Assembly (NCBI GenBank): GCA_963855995.1 | Contig: OY979721.1 | Coordinates: 1,550,001 to 1,614,000 of the forward strand | Direction of reading: 5' to 3' | DNA: 64,000 bases | From: Muricea muricata | Taxonomy: Eukaryota; Cnidaria; Anthozoa; Malacalcyonacea; Plexauridae | Shown: positions 45,601 through 57,263 of the stretch, in pieces | Layout of the letters: each line of letters starts with the position of its first letter | Position numbering within the stretch: the stretch's first letter is position 1 | Translations under genes and position numbers: made by a program | The notes under the pieces: generated by a model | What the model was told of the DNA's origin: nothing | The model's database searches: none | The model's input: the letters and a program-made list of their open reading frames with translations, nothing else

Positions 45601-48600
45601 TCACAAATCTTGTCTAGATCAATATTACCTTTGGTTTCCGACGTTTTGAAATAAACGGATGGGTAGAAATATAGAGATTAGGACAGTGGGTTAAACTTGA
45701 TCCTACAGTTGACTCAGCTTTGAACTATAGTTTACTGGGGCCAGTTCTTCAAAGCTGGGTTAGCACTAATCCTGGGTTGAAGTTTAAACCATTTTCTTAG
45801 TTTCTGTATTTCTACACCTCCATTCCTTTCCAAACATTAAGAAGCAAAACTACCATTGATCCAGACATGATTTCTTAAGAAATATTTTCAAACTTATGAA
45901 CAAGCTGCTGGAAAGTTTCGAAAGAAATTGTACGTTAACCCAGGGTTAAGCTAACCGGCTTTTGAACAACTGGCCCCTGGACAACAGCAAGATACAAACA
46001 CATCTTACCACTGGGTACGATTCTATCTTGATCCAGGTTCTTCACGGCTTTTACGTCACAAATCACGTGATGTAGTCTGACAGCCTGGAACACGCATGCG
46101 TACTTTGCTCCTTCATCTGTCTCGAGGAACGTCCTGTCTCCGGGCCGCGCCCGAAAGTATGCGTTCGCGTCCGACAGCAGGTCCTTCTTGTTCCCCTCCC
46201 AAGAACTGTCCAGTTTTAAAAACATCCAGGTTTTGACGAGGTTGTATGTGTCCACCTCGATCTGCATTACGAATAAGTTCGGGGATTTTATGACTTTCTC
46301 CATCAGATCAATGCTGTTGAGCGAAAAGAACCAATAAAATCTTAGGTGTGATAGTGTTGTACACAAGCAAAAACGGCAAGACTGTTGCTATTTCGTAACA
46401 AATTTGTTAAGGCAAGTTGACAGTAAGTCTGTTGCCAACAGACTTGTTGCAAGTTAACTGTCAGAACTTGTTACCCACAGGCTTGCTGCAAGTTGTTTCA
46501 ACAAGTTGTAACAAGTCTGGAAATGACAAGTTGCCACACGCCTGATTTTAACAAACATGTTTTGGCAAATAACTCAGTGGCGGATCTAGCGTATAGGTCA
46601 AAATAAATTACTACAGCTCATTCTTGGATATATTTACATTTTAAAATACCTTCAAAGCAATTTCATCGGTAAGATTTTTTTCTTAGGAAATTCATAACCA
46701 ATGACATTGTTATAAAGTTATTTTGAATTTACAATTGGGCTGCTATAATATATTTTGACCTACGCTGGATCCGGCACTGAAATAACTTGCAACAAGTCTA
46801 CTGACATCTTACATAACAGTTGTTATCAACAAGTTATCAACAATATCTTTCCAAGTTGTCAATAGACTTGTGGCAGGTGATTGCAAAAATACCTGTTATT
46901 CACAGGCTTGCAACTAGTAGTCTCAAGACAAGCCTGATTTAACTATCACAGAGTTACAGTAAACTTGTCCAACATAAGATTACAACTCTATTGCTACCTA
47001 CCTGATGTTTCTAAGCAGTTCAACCGTAGCGCTCGACGTGAGCCTTCGTTCCAGCCATTCAAGACACTTTGCCTCCACTGACTGCTGACCATATTGTATT
47101 GCTGCTGCATAGTATCGACAAACTGTCTCGTTACCGAGTTTCTCGATCATCATTTCTGCACAACTGGCAAGCAATCCGTCCTGAACAAAAGACAGAAATG
47201 TACTCTTTAGCACAAAGAAAACTTGCTGTTCACATCTTGCAACAACTTGGTCAACAAGCCGATCATAACTAGGATACGTTCGCATCGCTTACGGCAGCTT
47301 AATAACGACAGCTCTCTTATTTTTTATTTTAACAACTTTATTGGACTTCATCATGTACTAGGAAGAAAACAAAATACTGTGATCTTTCCAGCAGGAATTG
47401 TCGTTCAACCACATCCTGCATGCATGTGTTTTATCAAAACAGCAGTCAATTCACAACATAATTCATCTTCATAATGTATTCAACCCATTTTATACAATAA
47501 GAAAGAGGTTTAAAACTCTATACCAGGAACAATTTTTTTTGACTGGAAATAAGAACCACTTCAGCCTGATTTCTTTTCTAAATACCTGTTATATAAGAAA
47601 CACTTCAGCCTGAAGTCAAAATTAACTGGTTCTTTTATGCGGGGTTTTACTGTAAACTTGTTGTAAGTTGATTGTCAAAACTTGTTATCCACAGGCTTGC
47701 TGCAAATCGTTCGAAAAAGCTGTAACAAGTTTGCAAATGACAAGCTGCAACAAGCCAGATTTTGACAGATTTGTTGCAATTCATGAAATTGTTTGTAGTA
47801 ACTCCTTTACAAATCTGTGGCGTTTTTTGGCATAGCACGTAGACTGTGTGTTTAAGAAAGGATGAAAGCTTATAAATGTGGAACTCACCAATTGAAACAT
47901 ACACGCGACAGCCATAAGTGGAACAACATTACGAGAAGATATTTCTACTTCGTCACAGTAAAAGGAACCAAATGCAGTGTGCAAAGCTAGAAGAGGACAT
48001 TTCAATATTGTAAACTTTAAAATTACACCAAACCCAAGCGGCACGAGTGCAAACGGGACTCGAAGTCCCATGCGAGGCACTCTACCTTTTTTACACCCAA
48101 TATAAATTTATTACTTTTACTAATAGGTTATACATGCAGCAGTTAATATCAACACATGCCAATTTCTTGGAGCTCAGGTGATTAAGTTTTATACAATGTC
48201 GAAGCTAAAAGTCTCAGAAGCCCAAGCTAACTCGAAAAACAGAAACCGTGACAGAAAAATCCGCTCACAAACAAAAGGCATATGTTTATCTAGTATGCAT
48301 GATCTGTGTCATGAGCAACTTCGATATAAAGACCAAGTACATGGCATATCTATTGTACATTAAACGAAGACACAAATAACTGTACGTATGTTTTTGACAG
48401 ACAAGATTTAAACATAGTAAGACTTTGAATGCCTGCAGGACTAGCTATTTTACACACATAATTCCAAAGAGGGACAATACGCTTAAAGAAGGACGACTGA
48501 AAAGAACTTGTTTTACACTTCGGCACTCTACGTACGAGAGGATTTTTACAGTTACGAGTACAATTATGACTAACAAATGACACAAACTTAGATGGATTTA

Positions 48601-51600
48601 AATCGTAAAAACCGTTCAGCAAGGATAAACAAGAACAAGAGTTGATAAGCATCTTAATATAGATGAAACCTCCTGAAACGACAAGCCGAATTCAATGTTC
48701 GGATGGAAATCTTTCTTCAAAACGTTGATTAATCTGTCTTATGATTTTCGCCAGCAAAAGATCTTGCTTTTTTTTCGTGCAAAAAGCTCACTGGCCCACA
48801 TTTGTAGAAACACAGCTGTCTTACCTTCCTCGTCGATATTTTCGTCAGGAATCTCAAGCTTAATAAGGCTCTGATGAGACTCTTTCCACGTTCCAGTAAA
48901 CATGCTCTTGAAATAATTGGACTAGATATTAAAAAGGTAAAAATTTGGTATTCTTGGGATTCGCGTGACGTCGTAAATTTCACTGGGGGTCAACTCCTAA
49001 TCGATACACAGTCATTGGAGGGAAATAATTTTTCACTGTATGTGTTGCCCTTTTGTTTGGCGGCAAATATGTGCAATTTCGTGAGATTTGTTCACTCCAG
49101 TACAGTATAATCATCAATACATTTTGGGCTGACCCCCACTCAGATTTACTGCAAAATGCCCTGGTGAAACCCAAGAATACGTGTGAAATGACGAAAGAAA
49201 AACAACTTTGCTCTCCAAGACCATACAACCAAACATCACGGGCTTAGAATTTGATGCAAGCAGGCAATAATGTGCAATGTGTTGCACCTGTAACAGCTGG
49301 TGAGTGTATTGGAGCTTGTTCAGATACTGTAGCTCTCCTCTCTGGGGCCTGCAGGCCTGTAGAATCCACTCATCCATTGACCTCTGAGAGAATATCAGGC
49401 CCCTTATTATCACAAACAATTTCAATTCATACCTGACAGAGGTACAGTTTATGAAGTTTCCATTCTATGTCTAAAAGAAGAATCAAAATAATAATCAAGA
49501 TGGCGACATGTCAATTTTACCAGAATACCATGCAGGGTATAAAGTAAGAACACCTGGGAAAAAATGACAAGAAGCAAAGATCAAGGCTTTTCTTCAAAGA
49601 CGTTATAAACATTGCTAAGCCACAAATAACACTCCGAGCATATGCACTGATTTCAATTTCGCAAACAATGACTGCTTGCTTTGCTGAACTTTCTAAAGGT
49701 TTGTGTGAACTTTCTAAAGGTTTGTGTTTCTAGTTTGAAAGTCTTATAAGCAACTATGTTAGCAGAGTCAATTATTTGTCTCTGCCTTCAGCTTCTGAAA
49801 AATTGATCTTCTTGCCACAGACAAATCACAATATTTTGCTCAACCTGGTCCAATTACACTTGATATAAATGTCTAAACTCTAAAGTTGACAAAACCACCA
49901 TCAATTTTGAAATAAAACCGAAATATTACAGTCTTGACCGTTTCTTGTTTTTAACTCGAGCATTGATTTTACAAGATGTATTTCTTCAGAACATGTTTTA
50001 TTTTGTATTTTATTAAACTTTGTCATCCGGTCAAGGTTTATGCTTTTTTATGTTCTCATGAAACAATATGTATTTCCATATTGCTACACAATCAACCAAT
50101 CCACCAATCAATTGCTATGATTGAGAGAAAAAATGTAAGCTTACCAAGTGCAACCAATGTGATGTCACTGTCCTGTCCATTTACGAACAGTGTGTGATAA
50201 ATATAATCTGATGTGGTGCGCTGTTTCTTTCTAAACTCAAAGAAAAACATATGAAGTAAGAATCTTCAGACACAAATAGATACGAGATACAGATCTCTGT
50301 AATGTACTGGGTGTTTAAACTTTATTTTTAGAACTGCACATGAAAGGTATTTAATGCCCATTTGGACACATGCAACTTATTAAGCATGCCTTTGGGTCCT
50401 GCAATAACAGTATGGCAACTGGACAATACGGTCACTCAGAAGTAAAACAGTTTGCTGACTGCCACCATTCTTATTGGCCAGAAAATGCAATTGACTGGCT
50501 GGCACGATGGTAATGAGATGCATAATATGATTAGCATGGACACACAAACTGTTGGATAAGTAATAATTATTTCATATATATTTAACATAATTAAGGTCAT
50601 CACGTGACCACAGCACATGTAGGAGTTTTTAAGGTTGTTCTGTATAAAATACAAGTTTTGTATCGTTCGAAAGATATATTTTCTAACAGGTTATGGGCCC
50701 AGGTGCCGCTTATAAATGCACGATACGTGTGTCTTAAATGACGTGAATATTCCTTGTGTTTATTGAGGCGTAGACGCTTCGTAGAAAGGTGAAAAACAGT
50801 TATTATTTGCGAAGAAAAATTTCAAATATGGCGGAGGTCAGAGAAATAACAAAGATCGAACACTTAAACGGAAAGAATTATCAAACATGGAAGTATGACA
50901 TTAAATTAGTGTTAATGGAACGAGGATTATTTGGTTTTATAAATGGAACTGAGGAACAACCCGGTCAAGATGCCACTGCACAGGTAAAAAGTGCGTATCA
51001 ACTACGATCTGATAAGGCATATTCGTTGATTGCCCTGAGTGTTGAGAAAAATCTACAAATCCATATCAGTACAACAACAAATCCTTTGGAAGCTTGGGAG
51101 ATACTTCAAAAGCAATTTGAGTTCGTTTCGATCACCCAAATAGTGAGATTAAACCGTAGATTTTATGCTGCTACAATGAAAGAAGATGGTGATATAATGG
51201 AGCATATTACGTACATGACGAGACTGGCAGAGCAATTGCGCGATATGAAAGAGGAGATTTCAGATAAAAAATTTACAACGGTAGTGTTAGGAAGCCTTCC
51301 TGAATCGTATGAAAATTTTATTACAAGTCTTAATGCTCAGAAAGTAGAAGATCTTAAATGGGAAAATGTGAAAAGCTTATTGATTGAAGAGTATGTAAAG
51401 CGAAAAGAAAAGCGAACAGAAAGTCCAGGTCAAAATGATGCACTATTTTCAAGGACGAGTAGTCATAGTTATTCATCACGTGGAAGAAATCAGTTTTATG
51501 GTGGCAATAGGTATAACAACAATCCCAGAGACAATGGTGCACACAATCAGAGGAGATCAAATCAACCAAGTCAGATGCAGGGAGTAAAATGTTTCAAATG

Positions 51601-54600
51601 TCAAAAATTTGGCCACATTGTCAAAAATTGTCCTCTTAACAAAAGGCCAAATGAATCAAATATCAGTCAAGAAAAAGAGCAAGTTCAAGGTGGAAATGAT
51701 GGAATAGCTTTAACCTCTATGTCTAATGTTAAAGCAGGAAGTGATCAATGGTTCATAGATAGTGGGGCAACTAAACACATGACATTTCAGAGAAATATTA
51801 TAACTGATTACAAGAAATATAAGGAGCCATCAAAGATCTACCTTGGTGGCAACAGAATTATTGAAGCATATGGTGAAGGAAATGTCAAGCTTGATTGCCA
51901 TGATGGTGCAGAAACCATTACATTAAATTTACATACGGTATTATTTGTTCCAGAAATTAAGAAGAATTTACTATCAGTCCCAGCAATGACCCAAATGCAA
52001 GCTGAAGTTATATTTGATGAAGAAAAATGTCACATTATTAAGAATGGGAAGACAATCAATATTGGACATTTACTTGATAGTAAGTTATTTGTTGTGAACA
52101 CTCAACCAGACTATGTTAATGTAACAACAACCAAAGCCCCATCACTAAAGCAATGGCATTGCAGACATGGTCACCTAAACTTTGGATATATCAACAAATT
52201 GGCAGAAGGAAACTTAGTCACTGGAATGAAATTTATGAAGGGTGAAATTGATCAAGAATGTGAAGCATGTACCAAGGCGAAAATGCATCGTATACCTGTT
52301 CCCAAACAGAGCTCAAATAAAACAACTCAGCCACTGGAGTTAATTCACAGTGATGTATGTGGACCAATGAACATTGACTCAATTGGTGGAAGTAAGTACA
52401 TTTTAACATTCACTGATGATTACACTAGATACGTAACTGTGTATTTTCTGAAAAATAAATCAGAAGTATACGAGAAATTCCAAGAATATGTTAACATGGT
52501 GGAAAATTTCACTGGATTGAAAGTAAAAATGTTGCGAACAGATAATGGTGGAGAATATGTCTCTAATGATTTCTCCAAATATTGTGCAAGTAAAGGGATT
52601 ATACATCAATACACTAATCCTTACACTCCAGAGCAGAATGGTATTTCAGAGAGACTGAATCGAACCCTTGTAGAGTCTGCCAAGTCCATGATATTTCATG
52701 CAAACATGCCAATTAATTTTTGGGCAGAGGCAGTCAATACAGCAGTGCACTTACATAATAGAAGTCCCACAAAATCCTTAAATATGAAAACACCATATGA
52801 ATGCTGGTTTGGTAAAAAGCCAGATGTGTCGAATCTGAAAGTATTTGGATCTGTTTGTTACACCCATACACCTAGCAACCTGCGACGAAAGCTTGATCCT
52901 AGATCACGAAAGGCAGTGTTTGTTGGGTATCCACCAGACACGAAGGGTTATAAACTCTATGATATCGAATCAAAGACATTCGTGCGAAGTAAAGATGTAG
53001 TATTCTACGAAAACAAGTTTCATGATTTTGAGACAGTTACTAAAGAATTAATCATACGTTAAGATATTTCGGAAGAGAAATTAAATGACAATCATGAGGG
53101 AAACCATGATGCTGAAGACCAAAACCATGTACCTGAATTACCTGAGATCGAAAGTGAAGAGAATTTACCACCAGTGGGAGCGTCGTACGAAGAAACATTT
53201 ATGAAGCAAGTTCAAAATCTTTGCACAAAGAGACAAAGACAAGCACCGACGAAATTTAGTCCTGATGAGTGTAATCTCACCGAATCCCTGACTGCAGAGA
53301 ATGAAGAGCCACAATCAATAAATGAAGCTTTAAATGGTAAAGATGCAAACAAGTGGAAACAAGCGCTAGAAGAAGAGTATAATTCACTAATTAAGAATGA
53401 AACATGGGAATTTGTACCACCTCCAGAAGGATGCAATATAGTTGGATCGAAATGGGTCATGAAAGTCAAGCGAGACGCAAATGGAAATGTTGACCGACAT
53501 AAAGCACGACTCGTCGCCCAGGGGTATTCACAGACTCACGGCGTTGACTATGAGGAAGTATTTTCACCAGTAGCAAAGTATTCAAGTATAAGAACATTAC
53601 TAGCGTTAGCGAACAAGCATGATTTAGAAATTCATCAGATGGACGTAAAAACAGCGTTCCTGAATGGCCACATAGAGCATGATATCTACATGTCCCAACC
53701 AGATGGGTTCGTTGATCCAGATCACCCAGAATACGTTTGCAAGCTTAGGAAAAGTCTATACGGACTCAAACAATCAGCGAGATGTTGGAACCAGACACTC
53801 GATAGTTTCTTGACGAAGAATGGTTACAGAAGAAGTGACGCAGACAACTGCATTTACGTGAAATCCATAAAGGATTCAAATGGGTTCATAAGCTTCGTAA
53901 TTTTAGCTGTATACGTTGACGACATAATACCCGTGTCAAACGACATCAACATGTTGAACGCAGAAAAGGAATTATTGTGCAAGAATTTTGAGATGACAGA
54001 TCAGGGAGAAATTCATTTTGTACTTGGAATGACAATTAATCGTGACAGAGAAACCCCAACGCTGTACATTAACCAACACAAGTACCTAGAGAGCATGTTG
54101 GAAAGATTTGGTATGACCAATTGCAAGCCCATCGCTACCCCTCTTGAAGCAACCTACCATCAACAAACCGATGAAGAAGAAGCATTTGATAAGAATTTAT
54201 ATCAACAAGCTATAGGATGCTTAACGTACATCTCAACGGCGACTCGACCAGACATTTCTGCAGCAGTTGGTGTATTATCTTCATATATGTCAAACCCTAG
54301 CAAGGAACATTGGAATGGAGTCAAAAGACTTCTAAGATACATAAAAGGAACTATAAATTACGGTTTGAAATTCAAAGCAAATGAAAGCGATGGATTGAAT
54401 GAGAATGGAGACGAGTTGTACGGGTACTCTGACGCCAACTGGGCAGGTGATGTTGATTCTAGACGTTCAACTTCAGGCTATGTGTTTAAAGTCGCAAATT
54501 GTACCGTGAGCTGGTCTAGCAAAAAGCAAGGAAGTGTGACAAAGTCAACTACAGAAGCAGAATACGTAGCGTTAAGTCAAGCTACACAAGAAGCAATTTG

Positions 54601-56416
54601 GATGAGAAAATTATTATCAGATATTGGCTGTAAAAGTGAAGAGCCTACCACAATATACGAAGACAACCAAGGTGCTATTGAAATTTCTAAGAACGCTAAA
54701 TTTCACAACAGGACAAAGCACATAGACGTTCGTTTTCATTTCATAAGAGAAAAGGTATCAACAAATGAAGTTAAAGTTGTTTATCTATCAACCGAAGATA
54801 TGTTAGCGGACATAATGACGAAAGGACTGACAAAGAAGAGATTTCAAAGATTACGTAGCATGTTAAACGTTTGTTCATCTTAATGGACTTAAAATAAGTT
54901 ATAAGTTGACATTGTTAAGTACCTTAAAATAAGTTGATGACAGAATAATTATTAAGTGGGAGTGTTGGATAAGTAATAATTATTTCATATATATTTAACA
55001 TAATTAAGGTCATCACGTGACCACGGCACATGTAGGAGTTTTTAAGGTTGTTCTGTATAAAATACAATTTTTGTATCGTTCAAGAGATATATTTTCTAAC
55101 ACAAACTTCAAATGAGTAGCCCTATCGTCTATTTCCTATACTGTGATGCAACTAACCATTCTGTGCAAATCACAAATGCACACCCTATTACCAGGTATTA
55201 CAGTACCTAGTTTCAAAAGTATTGTACAACTTCCCTTTTCTGACAAAATAAAGCTAGTGCTAAAGTGATAGATAAAAGCCCTTGAAGTTATATATGTGCT
55301 AGACTGTAAGCAAAAGGTGCAGGGGCTAAATTGTAAAGATATTAAAGATCTTTAGAGCCTAATGACTGCATCTTTTGGTTACAGTCTAGCATGTAAAAGC
55401 AGTCTTATGTCCAGTTTCTTCTTCCAACTGACAGCACATTTTTCCATCGGCCATTTTATTTCTCTTGCACAGGCAGGTCATATGTCTTAAATATCAGTCA
55501 GTTGCACATTTTCTGCCTATAAAACTGTCCATTAAAGTGAAAAAGCAGGAGACATTCTGGCCAACCAAATAAAACGATTCCTGTTTCTGCAAACTAACTA
55601 AATTGTAGTCCAATGAAACAAGTCTTGTTGATGAACAAACATCGTGTCGCGAGGTAATTATTAGCCTTTTGTTAGAAAGACAAACGACATCCCACGTCAT
55701 GTGCCAGGTTAAATGCTTAAGGCTAGGCCTCAGCTGCACCTCAAGTCATCATTACGTGGTACATCCTAATCAATTCAACAGGTGGCAAGCCTGAGAGACC
55801 AATTAAACCCTCTGGCGATTTCAATAATAACAAAGTTGATAACTGGAAGAGATTTGGAGAATCTTCTCTTGGCTGGCCTAATTTGCAAACATCTACACAA
55901 ATATTGTTCGAGCAACCACAACACACTCTCTCTATATGATTTGACCAGCTCTGCATAACTAATTATGGATATTTAACACGTCAAGGGACAATTATTAATA
56001 ATATCTCGAACTATAACTTTGTCATTGTCCGTCGTGCAGCCAAAAGCACACGACAATACAGGTTATTTCACGAATTAAAACGATAAAAGCTCGAAATATC
56101 GAATTGTGTTTGATGGTTTCAGGTAGTGAAAGAACATACGTCTACGTAAAAAGCTAATATTGATTATTACTTGAGGCAATATTGGCCGTTGAACCGTAGC
56201 AAAAAAAATACAAAAACACATCACTAAACGAAATATTTCGCCCAAATCAGGCACGGTTGATACTCTACTTAAAGATACATCAGTATTCACAGTATTTCAT
56301 GTACCTTAAGTGCAAAAACGTACTTACTTTTTCGGCAATTCCACAACGCTCTCTTCTGATTTCTCCTCCAGTACGGAGTCGTCATGTTTTCGTTTTGTGT
56401 CCGGATAATTTCCCAT
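42647..56416 (-). CDS. GMCL1: Germ cell-less (BTB-BACK) protein, complete
   Basis: Nine exons, all in phase with consensus splice sites: 56416-56328, 50230-50145, 49470-49433, 48921-48825, 47986-47889, 47180-47002, 46313-46009, 44776-44628, 42988-42647. They sum to 1383 bp, encoding 460 aa (human about 515). BTB begins in exon 2 (DYIYHTLFVNGQDSDI) and continues through SMFTGTWKESHQSLIKLEIP and ALHTAFGSFY. BACK spans exons 6-7 (CRYYAAAIQYG, SPNLFVMQIEVDTYNLVKTW). The conserved C-terminal part has YKQQWERML, YCWRWTGF and FKRN. Known role: a CUL3 adaptor at the nuclear envelope, needed for germ-cell formation in flies. It starts MGNYPD, so N-myristoylation is possible. Intron 1 (6.1 kb) holds a Copia element. 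Confidence 0.93.
44845..44985. repeat. G-rich low-complexity tract
   Basis: Almost pure purine (GGGAAGGGG-type) on the plus strand, with a G9-10 run, inside intron 7 of germ cell-less. On the transcribed strand it is a polypyrimidine tract 70-200 bp upstream of the exon 8 acceptor. Several G-runs allow a quadruplex. Confidence 0.85.
45737..45977. mobile_element. GGGGCCAGTT MITE in germ cell-less intron 7
   Basis: Full inverted ends GGGGCCAGTTCTTCAAAGC and GCTTTTGAACAACTGGCCCC. It ends 31 bp from the exon 7 donor. Nested partial copies cover about 44990-45720. Confidence 0.75.
50550..50688 (+). repeat. Copia 5' LTR
   Basis: 139 bp, TG...CA ends, with a TATAAAATACAA promoter-like word near the 3' end. 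Confidence 0.93.
50828..54883 (+). CDS. Copia Gag-Pol polyprotein with one stop codon
   Basis: One reading frame of 1,352 codons from MAEVREITKIEHLNG, broken only by TAA at 53060-53062. Gag with a CCHC knuckle (CFKCQKFGHIVKNC), aspartic protease (WFIDSGATKH), GAG-pre-integrase (HCRHGHLNF...CEAC), integrase (HSDVCGP, RTDNGGEY, PEQNGISERLNR), reverse transcriptase (NEVDRHKARLVAQGYSQ-like block, YVDDI) and RNase H (YSDANWAGD, TEAEYVALS, YEDNQGA) come in the Ty1/copia order. The stop falls in the acidic linker between integrase and reverse transcriptase. The frame continues openly after it, so a single point change or programmed readthrough explains it. Confidence 0.93.
54963..55101 (+). repeat. 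Copia 3' LTR
   Basis: 139 bp, same ends as the 5' LTR; four substitutions relative to it. Preceded directly by the purine tract at 54954-54962. Confidence 0.93.
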
Positions 56417-57263
56417 CTTACAGACGCTTTAGAGGATAAACATCAAAGACCACACCTCGAGAAACGACTAAATTCGTCCCTGTTGCTTTGCTGTATAAAA
56501 TGAACCGTTACTTTTTAGCAAAACTTTCACGAGAAGTTCACAAACGACGTTTTAAAAACAAAATGGGCTCGCTCGTAAAACAAGATAACGAGGTACTTCA
56601 TGTAGTGGGACTGTTAAGACTCGTTAATGTAAATTTATATAATTCATTTACAATATGTATAAAGACATATTTTATAGGGATTATAAAGTTAATGTAGATG
56701 CGGAAAAGTGCCCAAATATAAAAATACAATGGAATACAATGGAATACGATGTATAAACTTGCTTAAAAGGCTATTTTTTTCGTTCCCGCCAAATCGCGCC
56801 AGTTCATTTCTGACACCTTGTCAAAAGTTGCAATTTAACACGAAATGTAAACAAGCTTCAATCGTGCTATTTAAAATGATTTGAACAATTACGCTATTTG
56901 CACAAACAACACAAAAACTCGTAAACAAATACCTCATAATCTCACATTCTCCAATATAATCACATTATTACCTTTTCAAAGTGATTAACGGAAAATAAAT
57001 GTGATGTTTTCGAGGACTTTATCGTTTCGAAATCTGGGTGGGTTTCGACTGCTGTGACATCACGAAACGGAAACGACGTAAATCGGATATGGTCTGGTGA
57101 TTCACAATTCGCAACATCAGAATTCGTCTGGCCATCTATTTAAAATATTGAAACATTCGACGTTTCAAAGGAAACAGTCGAAATAAAAAATGTATGGCGT
57201 GATTCTTTGACAACTCAGGAAAGCTAAAACTTCTGGCGTAATCTGCGAGTTTGTTGGTCAAAC
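56417..57263. promoter_or_regulatory. Shared bidirectional promoter region
   Basis: 847 bp between the head-to-head starts of germ cell-less (minus) and the STYXL1-like gene (plus). There is no clear TATA box; the area near 57010-57120 is richer in CpG. A mirrored gene pair with this spacing usually shares regulatory sequence, but co-regulation is inference. Confidence 0.55.

Larger units (their letters stand above)
50550..55101 (+). mobile_element. Copia LTR retrotransposon, nearly intact
   Basis: 4,552 bp with 139-bp LTRs (50550-50688 and 54963-55101) starting TGTTGG and ending TAACA. A 5-bp target duplication, CAAAC (50545-50549, 55102-55106), flanks it. The primer site GGTTATGGGCCCAG (50689-50702) fits the internal half of initiator tRNA-Met, as in Drosophila copia. 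A purine tract AAGTGGGAG precedes the 3' LTR. By eye the LTRs differ at 4 of 139 sites. The insertion is antisense to germ cell-less, in its first intron. Confidence 0.95.
50408..55145. mobile_element. MITE split by the Copia insertion
   Basis: Left part 50408-50549 and right part 55102-55145 together match the MITE at 41536-41739 in inverted order, with CAGTATGG and CTATACTGTG ends. Confidence 0.7.

Noticed and set aside
49114-49425. 103-codon minus-strand frame between germ cell-less exons 3 and 4
   Set aside because: It lies in an intron, fits no domain and overlaps no splice signals; exons 3 and 4 are accounted for on either side.
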